The notes: generated by a model from the sequence alone, not told the origin. Positions 1-6,278 are shown, numbered from the stretch's first letter. The stretch is DNA of 6,303 nucleotides from JALYIM01 sp040003205 (GCA_040003205.1 JBDUDA010000177.1:1-6303), one strand, 5' to 3'. Numbers and translations: made by a program.

Positions 1-34
1 TTGTGAGTCATCCGGCACGGGCGGCGGGTTGTTG

Positions 35-52
35 AGCAATTGCAGCAATTGC
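35..52. repeat. Tandem 9-bp direct repeat containing palindromic GCAATTGC
   Basis: AGCAATTGC occurs twice head to tail. Each copy contains the 8-bp perfect palindrome GCAATTGC (36-43 and 45-52), so two identical palindromic cores sit exactly 9 bp apart. The same 8-mer recurs at 178-185, inside the start of the flippase gene, and at 6264-6271, near the end of the last gene. The leader copies could be an operator; this is inferred from arrangement only. Confidence 0.5.
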
Positions 53-71
53 TGGGAGGCAAACCCCAAAG

Positions 72-87
72 CGGATTGCGCAATCCG
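72..87. promoter_or_regulatory. Perfect 16-bp palindrome, candidate operator
   Basis: CGGATTGCGCAATCCG is identical to its own reverse complement over all 16 bases. It has no loop, so it would make a poor RNA hairpin and is better read as a site for a dimeric DNA-binding protein. It lies 65 bp upstream of the preferred flippase start, within the putative leader. Its core, ATTGC followed by GCAAT, uses the same 5-mers as the tandem repeat at 35-52 in the opposite order. The regulator is unknown. Confidence 0.45.
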
Positions 88-136
88 ACTGCATGCGGAA
101 ATGACGGACGGCTCAGTGTCGCAACAGCAGACAAGC

Positions 137-142
137 AAGGAA
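137..142 (+). promoter_or_regulatory. Shine-Dalgarno sequence of the flippase gene
   Basis: AAGGAA lies 9 nt upstream of the ATG at 152. Neither the TTG at 29 nor the ATG at 101 has a well-spaced purine box: at 101, GGAA directly abuts the start codon. This site therefore decides the start chosen for the first gene. Confidence 0.6.
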
Positions 143-151
143 CCGCCTCGC

Positions 152-1762
152 ATGGAAAGCCTTGATAAAAATGCGGTGCAATTGCTGATCAGCCCCGAGA
201 TGCTGGGCGATCAGTTGCCGTCACAGACGCAAGGTTTCCGCACGCAGATGGGTCAAATAACCCGCCAGTCCGGAATCTATTTTGCTGGACTCGTTTTTAC
301 CGTTGCCACGGGTTATTTTTTCAAGGTTTATCTGGCACGCGTGTTGGGTGCCGAAGCACTGGGACTCTATGCCCTGGGTATGACGATCGTGGGTTTCGTG
401 GGGATATTTAATGCGCTCGGACTTCCCCAGGCAGCCGTGCGATTCGTGCCTTCTTACCGTGCCTCCGGAAAAATTGTTCAGCTTCGCTCGTTTCTGCGGC
501 AAGCTTCTTTGCTGCTGCTGTGCGCAAATCTTTTTTTTGCGTTGGCTCTGTTCAAGCTTGGACCGTGGGTCAGTTTTCGCCTCTATCATTCAACTGCGCT
601 GGACCACTATTTCGCTTTGTTTGCCATGATTATGGTTCTGGGGGCGTTGACTGGTTTTTTGGGGAAAGTCCTCGCCGGCTACCAGCAGGTTGGAAAGCGT
701 ACTGTGATTGTCAGTTTTATTGGCGGCCCACTTGTGATGCTGGCTACGATATTCCTCATTCGAGCCGGATACGGACTTCGTGGTTATCTGCTCTCCCAGA
801 TGTTTGCAGCCTGCGTTGTGTTGCTTCTCTCATTGTTACTGGTGAGAAAATTGACTCCGCCAGCGGAGCCGTCTCCTCTCCCACGCAGTTACGGGCTGGA
901 GCGTGATGTTCGCTCATTTTCTATTTCCGTATTTGGACTCGGATTGATGGAATTCGCCATGTCCCAGGCGGACAAGGTAACACTCGGATATTATCTGGGA
1001 CCTCGCCAGGTTGGGATCTACGCAGTGGCTGCCGCCTTGGTCGCCTATGTGCCGGTCGTCCTACAGTCAGTGAATCAAGTCTTCTCTCCCGCGATTTCTG
1101 ATTTGCATACCAGAGGCGAGCATGTCTTGCTGGGACGCATGTTCCAGACGCTGACCAAGTGGACGTTTGGATTAACCCTTCCCCTGGCCTTTGTCATCGT
1201 GATGTGCGCTCGTCCTCTCATGCGAATTTTCGGCGTGGATTTCGAGGCGGGGTGGCCGATCCTCGTTATCGGGACCGTCGGGCAACTGGTAAACTGCGGG
1301 GTCGGGTCGGTTGGCTATCTTCTCCTCATGTCAGGTAACGAGCGCAAACTCATCAAGATTCAGGCAGTGATGACCGGGGTGATGATTGTGGGTAATATTT
1401 TGCTGGTTCCGAGGCTGGGAATTATCGGTGCCGCCCTCGCCGCAGCCATCACGAATGTTTTCAGCAATGGATGTTATCTGCGAGAAGTGTCATCCGTTCT
1501 CCATCTGCACCCGTATAATCGCAGCTATTTTCGATTACTTCCTCCTGCGGCAGCGGCGGCTACCGCAATTTTTGTAGTGAAGCGCGCACTCCTTTCTTAC
1601 AAATCCGATTGGTCGGTGATAGCCGTGAGTCTGCTGGCCGCCTATCTTATGTTTGGATTGACTACTCTCCTGTGGGGGCTAAACGACGACGATCGCATCA
1701 TTGCCCGCGCTATCAAGGCACGATTGGTAGGCAATTTTTCCCGGGCACCGTCAGTCTCATGA
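152..1762 (+). CDS. Wzx/MVF-type polysaccharide flippase (oligosaccharide translocase)
   Basis: Predicted inner-membrane flippase that would move an undecaprenyl-linked oligosaccharide from the cytoplasmic to the outer face. From the ATG at 152 the protein has 536 residues. A polar N-terminal region of about 39 residues precedes roughly 14 hydrophobic segments, the first near residues 40-62 and the last near 487-508. Two related motifs mark the internal pseudo-repeat typical of this superfamily: LGAEALGLYALG (about 65-76) and DKVTLGYYLGPRQVGIYAVA (about 274-293). The second is the conserved signature of Wzx/MATE-like polysaccharide exporters. The start at 152 has a good Shine-Dalgarno sequence; starting at TTG 29 or ATG 101 would add 41 or 17 residues. 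The stop overlaps the next start as ATGA. The family is confident, but the substrate cannot be read from the sequence. A teichoic or O-antigen type exporter is equally possible. Confidence 0.88.
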   Translation: MESLDKNAVQLLISPEMLGDQLPSQTQGFRTQMGQITRQSGIYFAGLVFTVATGYFFKVYLARVLGAEALGLYALGMTIVGFVGIFNALGLPQAAVRFVPSYRASGKIVQLRSFLRQASLLLLCANLFFALALFKLGPWVSFRLYHSTALDHYFALFAMIMVLGALTGFLGKVLAGYQQVGKRTVIVSFIGGPLVMLATIFLIRAGYGLRGYLLSQMFAACVVLLLSLLLVRKLTPPAEPSPLPRSYGLERDVRSFSISVFGLGLMEFAMSQADKVTLGYYLGPRQVGIYAVAAALVAYVPVVLQSVNQVFSPAISDLHTRGEHVLLGRMFQTLTKWTFGLTLPLAFVIVMCARPLMRIFGVDFEAGWPILVIGTVGQLVNCGVGSVGYLLLMSGNERKLIKIQAVMTGVMIVGNILLVPRLGIIGAALAAAITNVFSNGCYLREVSSVLHLHPYNRSYFRLLPPAAAAATAIFVVKRALLSYKSDWSVIAVSLLAAYLMFGLTTLLWGLNDDDRIIARAIKARLVGNFSRAPSVS

Positions 1763-1956
1763 GCATTCTTCGCGAAATCCGAATTTCCGAAGAATTGTGC
1801 GCGGCCGCCGAAAGCAAATTTGGACGAGATTTTAAGAACGTCGAAGCGTTGCTAGAGTTCGTTCTGAACGAACTTTTGCGAGACGAGGCGGGCGAGATGG
1901 ACCAGGCTGAGCAGAAGATCATTGAAGACCGTCTGCGTGAGCTTGGATACATCTGA
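1759..1956 (+). CDS. Small ribbon-helix-helix-like protein with C-terminal LGYI tail
   Basis: A 65-residue acidic, soluble protein of unknown function. A short strand-like stretch (ILREIRI, 3-9) is followed by two predicted helices (about 10-22 and 28-42). This is the order of a ribbon-helix-helix (CopG/MetJ-like) fold, and ISEELCAAAE fits the usual first helix. A third, charged helix (about 47-62) ends the protein in RLRELGYI. From memory, similar small proteins occur in exopolysaccharide and phosphodiesterase/sulfatase neighbourhoods, and LGYL/LGYI endings also terminate many sulfatase-superfamily enzymes. I could not check this by search. The start at 1759 overlaps the flippase stop (ATGA), and the stop overlaps the next start (TGATG), so it is wedged between two genes with no free space. 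It has no clear Shine-Dalgarno sequence and is probably translated by coupling. It could be an autoregulator, an adaptor for a partner enzyme, or an antitoxin-like protein, although no toxin gene adjoins it. Confidence 0.8.
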   Translation: MSILREIRISEELCAAAESKFGRDFKNVEALLEFVLNELLRDEAGEMDQAEQKIIEDRLRELGYI

Positions 1957-2702
1957 TGCTCGTGACCCAGACCATCGCTCCGACTGCTCAAGTTTCTGCG
2001 AGCGAAAACCAAATCCTTGCGCAGCTAGGCAGGGAGGCGCGCGAGCGTCTATATGCGTCTCTGACAAATCCCAACTGGTTGATACTACGCAGAAGACGGC
2101 AGTTGTTCACGGATTGGTTGAAGCGCCTTCCCCAAACCGGCCTGTGGGTGCTGGATGTTGGGGGCCGTATCCAGCCTTATCGCAGCTTGCTCGGGCAGGC
2201 CTGCGAACGCTATGTGGCCGTTGATATACAAATGACTCCGCTCGTGGACGTGGTTGGGAAAGCCGAAGAACTTCCTTTGCGAGATAACCAGTTCGATCTC
2301 GTGTTCTGCACCCAGGTCCTCGAATATATTGCTGAGCCCGCTCTCGCCATCTCAGAAATTCGCCGGGTGCTAAAGCCAGGCGGCTGGCTCCTGCTCAGCG
2401 TTCCCGCCATTTTCCCCCAGGACTCAGAGGTGGAGTACTGGCGGTTCCTGCCGCCGGCGATCCGTCGCTTGCTTTCAGGTTTTAGCACGGTAGACTTGGC
2501 CCCCGAAGGAAACAGCATCGTCGGCATGCTTCGCACCGCAAACGTGGGTCTTTTCATGTTTGCAAAACCGCATCTCTTAAAAAGGCTACTGCAATTTACT
2601 GTCATTCCATTGTTAAATCTGTTCGGCGCCGCGCTGGGTGCCTTAATATCCGATAAAAGTAATCGCTTCTCCGCAAATTTCAGCGCTTTGGCTCAAAAAT
2701 GA
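1956..2702 (+). CDS. Class I SAM-dependent methyltransferase (Methyltransf_11 type)
   Basis: Predicted S-adenosylmethionine-dependent methyltransferase of 248 residues, a usual length for the family. After a helical N-terminal part of about 60 residues come motif I (VLDVGG, 65-70), an acidic residue for the ribose hydroxyls (D90 in YVAVDI), a middle motif (FDLVFCTQVLEYI, 113-125) and the post-motif RRVLKPGGWLLLSVP (136-150). EYWRF (160-164) matches the position where relatives in polysaccharide loci carry a DYYRF-like motif. Motif I is unusual: GGRIQPY replaces the standard glycine-rich GxGxG. A hydrophobic stretch near 213-231 may lie on the membrane. There is no signal peptide, so it is cytoplasmic. 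A weak GGA (1945-1947) lies 8 nt before the start. The context suggests methylation of a glycan or its lipid-linked precursor, but the acceptor is not evident from the sequence. Confidence 0.82.
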   Translation: MLVTQTIAPTAQVSASENQILAQLGREARERLYASLTNPNWLILRRRRQLFTDWLKRLPQTGLWVLDVGGRIQPYRSLLGQACERYVAVDIQMTPLVDVVGKAEELPLRDNQFDLVFCTQVLEYIAEPALAISEIRRVLKPGGWLLLSVPAIFPQDSEVEYWRFLPPAIRRLLSGFSTVDLAPEGNSIVGMLRTANVGLFMFAKPHLLKRLLQFTVIPLLNLFGAALGALISDKSNRFSANFSALAQK

Positions 2703-3589
2703 GTGCCGTGCGCGATCAAGGATCAGAAGTCATCTCCGATGCTGAATTGCGAAGCATGCTGTTGCAATATCGTGCCGAAAATTGGCGAGGAATACAAACG
2801 GCCGAACAGCAGCAGCGCGTTGTAGAAGATATTTTGAGTGCCCGGGGAGACGAGGTTTTGCTTCGAATCGCGCAGTTTTGGCCGCTTCCGTCCAATGCGC
2901 AAATTCTCGATATCGGATCCGGCGTTGGCAGTTTTGTCGTGGCATGCCGGCAGCGCGGCCTGCAAGCCTTTGGAATCGAACCGGATCGCATTGGCCAAGA
3001 TGGTGGTCTGACCGCAATACAGATTGCGAGCCGCAGGCTGGCAGAGCGACCGTTCGTTGCTGCCGTGGGAGAACACCTTCCGTTTCCAGATCGAATTTTT
3101 GACCTGGTAGTGATGAATCAGGTGATCGAACATGTCGGCGACCAACTTGCTGTTTTGCGGGAGGCAACTCGAGTTCTGAAACAGCGCGGGGCCGTTTATC
3201 TCGCTTGCCCAAATTATCTTCGCTTTTACGAGCCGCATTACAAGATCAGATGGTTTCCCCTGCTTCCCAAATTGCTGGGGCGGTGGTATCTCCAAACTCG
3301 CGGGCGAAGTCCGGTGATGCTCAATCAGTTGACTTACACCACCAATCGCCGTCTTCGCCGCATGATAGAAGAGCTTGGACCTGGCTATTTGCTGATTGAC
3401 ATGAATCGCGAACAGTTTCTTACAAAGGCTTCTGAAGGTTCATTTGCCAGCATTCCCGCTCGCCTTGCACAGCGGTTAATTCGTCTTCCTGTGATTGGAA
3501 AACTTGTTCTCGCAGTTGTCTTATTGTTTTTGCAACTTCGGGAAGGCGGCAGTGAGATGCTTTTAATTTCCCAGTCGGGCGGCCGCTGA
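2699..3589 (+). CDS. Second class I SAM-dependent methyltransferase, divergent from its neighbour
   Basis: Predicted SAM-dependent methyltransferase of 296 residues. A helical N-terminal region of about 65 residues precedes a canonical motif I (ILDIGSGVG, 69-77). The acidic ribose-binding residue is E94 (GIEPD). The middle motif is FDLVVMNQVIEHV (134-146), and the post-motif RVLKQRGAVYLACPNY (158-173) lacks the usual PGG. The following YEPHYKIRWFPLLPK (177-191) is a substrate-side motif of methyltransferases in cell-surface glycan loci, as I recall them. A hydrophobic segment near 264-280 suggests a membrane-associated C-terminus. Beyond the shared fold it has little in common with the preceding methyltransferase, so a recent duplication is unlikely and two different acceptor positions are plausible. 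The start overlaps the previous stop (ATGA) and has no Shine-Dalgarno sequence. The acceptor is unknown. Confidence 0.82.
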   Translation: MSAVRDQGSEVISDAELRSMLLQYRAENWRGIQTAEQQQRVVEDILSARGDEVLLRIAQFWPLPSNAQILDIGSGVGSFVVACRQRGLQAFGIEPDRIGQDGGLTAIQIASRRLAERPFVAAVGEHLPFPDRIFDLVVMNQVIEHVGDQLAVLREATRVLKQRGAVYLACPNYLRFYEPHYKIRWFPLLPKLLGRWYLQTRGRSPVMLNQLTYTTNRRLRRMIEELGPGYLLIDMNREQFLTKASEGSFASIPARLAQRLIRLPVIGKLVLAVVLLFLQLREGGSEMLLISQSGGR

Positions 3590-4761
3590 TGTTAAGTCTC
3601 GCGCGAAAGCTGTGGCACCGCGGCCAACGTCTGGTCCTCATCGAAGGATTTTATTTTGATCGTCCACTGGTTCTGCTGCAGAGCGACGACTGGGGCCGCG
3701 TCGGGCTGCGAGATCACGAAGGCCTGGAATTGCTCAAGGCAGCAGGGTTAGATTGTGGGGAACGGCCCTACGACTTCTACACATTGGAACAAGCCGAAGA
3801 CGTTACCTCCTTATTCGAACTTTTGCTGCGCCATCGGGACTCGAACGGCAGGTCTGCTTGCGTTGGAATGAACTTCATTACCGCAAATGTGGATTTCGCA
3901 GCAGCTGAAAAATGCGGTTTCCGCGCAATCAGATTTCGTCCTCTCGCCGACGGTTTTCCGGAAGGCTGGGTCCGACCTGGGCTGCTCGAGGCCTACCGCC
4001 GCGGCATTGAGGACGGAGTGTTCTATCCTGCATTGCACGGTCATTCGCATTTCTGTCAGGCTGCGGTGCTCCGATATCTGAGCGACGCGGGAGAGCGCGG
4101 CCAGCTATTGCGAACTCTATGGCGGGCTGGTACCCCCTACATTCACTGGCGCATGCCGTGGGTCGGATACGAATATTGGGACCCGGAACTCTCTCGTGAA
4201 AAACGTTTTCTCAGCTCTATCGAGCAAGCGGGGTCTATCCGGCATTCGGCCGAAATGTTTTTCAGATTGTTCTCTCATAGGCCATTGTCAGCTTGTGCTC
4301 CGGGCTACCGGGCGAACCGCGATACTCACAAGGCGTGGATGCAACAGGGAATCCAGGTAGCTCAAAACGGTCCGCAGGCGGGCATGCATCCCCATGTTGA
4401 CCGGGAAGGATTATTGAATCTGTATCGCACAATAGACTTCGAGCCGGGTGACAGTTTTTCCATGGAGGAATGTTTGCGGAAGGCAGATGAAAGCATCGCC
4501 CGCGGAGTTCCGCTGATCGTTTCCGTGCATTCCATAAATTTCCATTCTTCGGTGAGAAACTTTCGCGATCCGACTCTGCGGTTGTTGGACCAGTTTCTTT
4601 CGAAGCTGGAATCGAAGTATCCGAATCTGTTGTACCTGCACGACGGAGATTTGCGTGCGTTAGTAGATTCTGGATTTTACGAATCACAGGGCAGAGTGAA
4701 TGTTGGAGTAAGAAAACTTAAGTTGAACGATCGCAACGGGGCGGCGGAATCGCAGGCTTAA
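3589..4761 (+). CDS. Polysaccharide deacetylase-like protein (divergent CE4 / NodB-like fold)
   Basis: A 390-residue protein with the landmarks of a metal-dependent polysaccharide deacetylase. SDDWG (32-36) matches the DD of motif 1, with D33 as candidate base and D34 as metal ligand. HGHSH (150-154) gives the HxxxH metal pair of motif 2 (H150, H154). CAPGYRAN (236-243) sits where the RxPY-like motif 3 is expected, and HSINFHS (314-320) could supply the late catalytic histidine. The order fits, but the spacing between motifs 1 and 2 (about 115 residues) is much longer than in compact NodB domains, so this is a remote member of the glycoside hydrolase/deacetylase barrel superfamily. I see no signal peptide or membrane segment, which suggests action inside the cell, probably on a lipid-linked sugar. 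The start overlaps the previous stop (TGATG). The fold assignment is fairly sure; deacetylation itself is an inference. Confidence 0.68.
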   Translation: MLSLARKLWHRGQRLVLIEGFYFDRPLVLLQSDDWGRVGLRDHEGLELLKAAGLDCGERPYDFYTLEQAEDVTSLFELLLRHRDSNGRSACVGMNFITANVDFAAAEKCGFRAIRFRPLADGFPEGWVRPGLLEAYRRGIEDGVFYPALHGHSHFCQAAVLRYLSDAGERGQLLRTLWRAGTPYIHWRMPWVGYEYWDPELSREKRFLSSIEQAGSIRHSAEMFFRLFSHRPLSACAPGYRANRDTHKAWMQQGIQVAQNGPQAGMHPHVDREGLLNLYRTIDFEPGDSFSMEECLRKADESIARGVPLIVSVHSINFHSSVRNFRDPTLRLLDQFLSKLESKYPNLLYLHDGDLRALVDSGFYESQGRVNVGVRKLKLNDRNGAAESQA

Positions 4762-6278
4762 TGAATCCTAAAAAGTCACTCTTGCTGATCACCGTGGACT
4801 GCTTGAGAGCGGATCACGTTGGTTTCATGGGTTATTCGAAACCCACGACGCCTTTTCTGGATTCGCTAAGCAAGGAATGCTTCGTTTTTCCGGCAGCCAT
4901 GGTTGGGGGCGCTCCCACTTATTACTCTTTGCCGACGATCCTGGCTTCTCGCTATCCGCTGGCGCTCGGGCGGGATGTCGTGGGACTCGCGCCTGGAGAA
5001 CCAAGCCTGGCTTCGATTTTGAAAGACGCTGGATATGCGACAGCCGCTTTCAACGCTGGCAATCCTTATATCTCCAAACGCTTTGGCTACGATCAGGGGT
5101 TCGACCAATTCCGCGATTTCCTCGAAGGCGATGCCCGCGATAAAAATGGCCCCGATAGCGCGGAAGAAGGCGGCACCAAAAACCCTTTAACGCACTTCAA
5201 TTCCTTCTTGAGACGATCGGCGGCTCGATCTGGCTTAACCAAGGCGGCTTACGACGAACTTTATTTTCAGTATTGCCAAAACCTGACTTTCCCACGGCCT
5301 AAATCTTTGGACGCTCTGCGCCGATTCCCCGCCGCCAATATCATCGTGGACCAAGCACGAGCATGGCTTGCTTCTCTGGGGGACTCCCCGTTTTTTCTCT
5401 GGCTGCATTTGATGGACCCGCACGCCCCCTACTATCCGGTGGGCGAGGCTCTCGAGGCCATGGGCGGCGCTGCGGTAGCGCCGTCCCGCGCGCGATACTT
5501 GAATTCATACTGGAATCGTGGGGACTTGAGCACACACCGGCTGAGAAATCACCGCGATGAAATCGTGCAGTTGTATGACGCGGGCATCCGCTGGGCCGAT
5601 TTGCAGATTCGCCGTTTAGTCGATTCGATGACGCGGTCACGCCAGTGGGACAATTGTGTTTTCGCACTCACTGCCGATCACGGGGAGGAATTTCTCGAGC
5701 ACCGCGGACGCTACCATCCCCCCTCGAATTTAAAAGAAGAGTTGATCCACGTTCCACTCCTCATGCGAGTACCAGACTGTGTTGCGAGCGATCACGTGAC
5801 GTCTGATTCTCCCTTCAGCTTGTTGCATCTCGCGCCTACTCTACTGGGAGCGATAGATATCGACAGTCCCGCTGAGTTCAGCGGCGTCAACCTCTGGCCC
5901 AGTTTGCGAAACGGAGAAAGCTGGGATCTCCCAGCGGTGGTGGAGTCCGCGCGGGATGTCAACAATCCCTTTCACCGGCATGCGAGGTTAAAATCACGGG
6001 CGATGGCAGTGCGCGAGAAGCGCTATAAGTTGATTCTGGAATTTGATCCCTTAAAAGACGAGTTGTACGATCTGAAAGAAGATCCACTGGAACTGCGGCC
6101 TCTTGCGATGAGAACAGAGCCGGCAGTAAGGCGACGACTGATGACGCGCGCGTTGCAACACCTGACTCAGACTTCTCAATCGCGAAGTACGGTTCAGCGA
6201 TTGGGAGCATTGACGCGTGAGATTCGTTTGGAGCTGGCAGTAAGTCACCAGGTTAAGCCTCCGGCAATTGCGGTTTAA
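4761..6278 (+). CDS. Sulfatase / alkaline phosphatase superfamily enzyme with Thr nucleophile
   Basis: A 505-residue hydrolase or transferase of the sulfatase family. Near the N-terminus TVDCLRADHVG (11-21) supplies metal ligand D13. The active-site segment GAPTYYSLPTILASRYP (50-66) lacks the CxPxR sulfatase signature; T53 is the likely nucleophile. Further landmarks are LHLMDPHAPYY (215-225, with H221), TADHGEEFLEHRGRYHPP (304-321, with metal ligands D306 and H307, and H319) and a C-terminal MAVREKRYKLI (415-425) plus ELYDLKEDPLEL (434-445), both typical of the family. There is no signal peptide or transmembrane helix, so it appears cytoplasmic. Without the Cys or Ser that becomes formylglycine it is unlikely to be a classical sulfatase. 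Phosphoester or phosphoglycol transfer or hydrolysis on a glycan precursor is more likely. The start overlaps the previous stop (TAATG), with AGG 4 nt before it. The C-terminal tail of about 60 residues beyond the family motifs does not end in the LGYL-type motif. Confidence 0.82.
   Translation: MNPKKSLLLITVDCLRADHVGFMGYSKPTTPFLDSLSKECFVFPAAMVGGAPTYYSLPTILASRYPLALGRDVVGLAPGEPSLASILKDAGYATAAFNAGNPYISKRFGYDQGFDQFRDFLEGDARDKNGPDSAEEGGTKNPLTHFNSFLRRSAARSGLTKAAYDELYFQYCQNLTFPRPKSLDALRRFPAANIIVDQARAWLASLGDSPFFLWLHLMDPHAPYYPVGEALEAMGGAAVAPSRARYLNSYWNRGDLSTHRLRNHRDEIVQLYDAGIRWADLQIRRLVDSMTRSRQWDNCVFALTADHGEEFLEHRGRYHPPSNLKEELIHVPLLMRVPDCVASDHVTSDSPFSLLHLAPTLLGAIDIDSPAEFSGVNLWPSLRNGESWDLPAVVESARDVNNPFHRHARLKSRAMAVREKRYKLILEFDPLKDELYDLKEDPLELRPLAMRTEPAVRRRLMTRALQHLTQTSQSRSTVQRLGALTREIRLELAVSHQVKPPAIAV

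Larger units (their letters stand above)
1..151 (+). other. Putative 5' leader of the operon
   Basis: I see no convincing gene here. One frame carries a stop at 4-6 and another at 33-35, so an upstream gene could end at either point. The flippase frame is open all the way to the left edge, but its translation (rich in Cys, Asn, Ser and Gln) does not look like a flippase N-terminus. The stretch contains a perfect 16-bp palindrome, a tandem 9-bp repeat and a Shine-Dalgarno sequence, which suits a regulatory leader. I found no convincing -35/-10 pair, so the promoter may lie further upstream, or the genes may continue an operon that starts outside the window. Confidence 0.5.

Noticed and set aside
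531..538. Run of eight T in the flippase gene, a possible slippage or phase-variation site
   Set aside because: It encodes ordinary Phe-Phe in a membrane segment, the frame is intact, and single T8 runs are common in hydrophobic coding regions. There is no second sign of phase variation.
1609..1758. Upstream extension of the small protein's frame within the flippase gene
   Set aside because: The extra 50 residues overlap the flippase C-terminus and look like out-of-frame translation. The ATG at 1759 forms the same kind of overlap as the other junctions and gives a self-consistent small protein.
1759..2702. Toxin-antitoxin pair made of the RHH-like small protein and the next gene
   Set aside because: The next gene is a full-length methyltransferase, not a RelE/ParE/PIN-type toxin, and no small toxin-like frame adjoins.
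2723..3295. Long minus-strand open frame opposite the second methyltransferase (190 codons), with other antisense frames nearby
   Set aside because: It lies wholly antisense to a gene with clear family motifs, shows no recognisable domain, and has no room for its own context. It is a shadow of the plus-strand gene.
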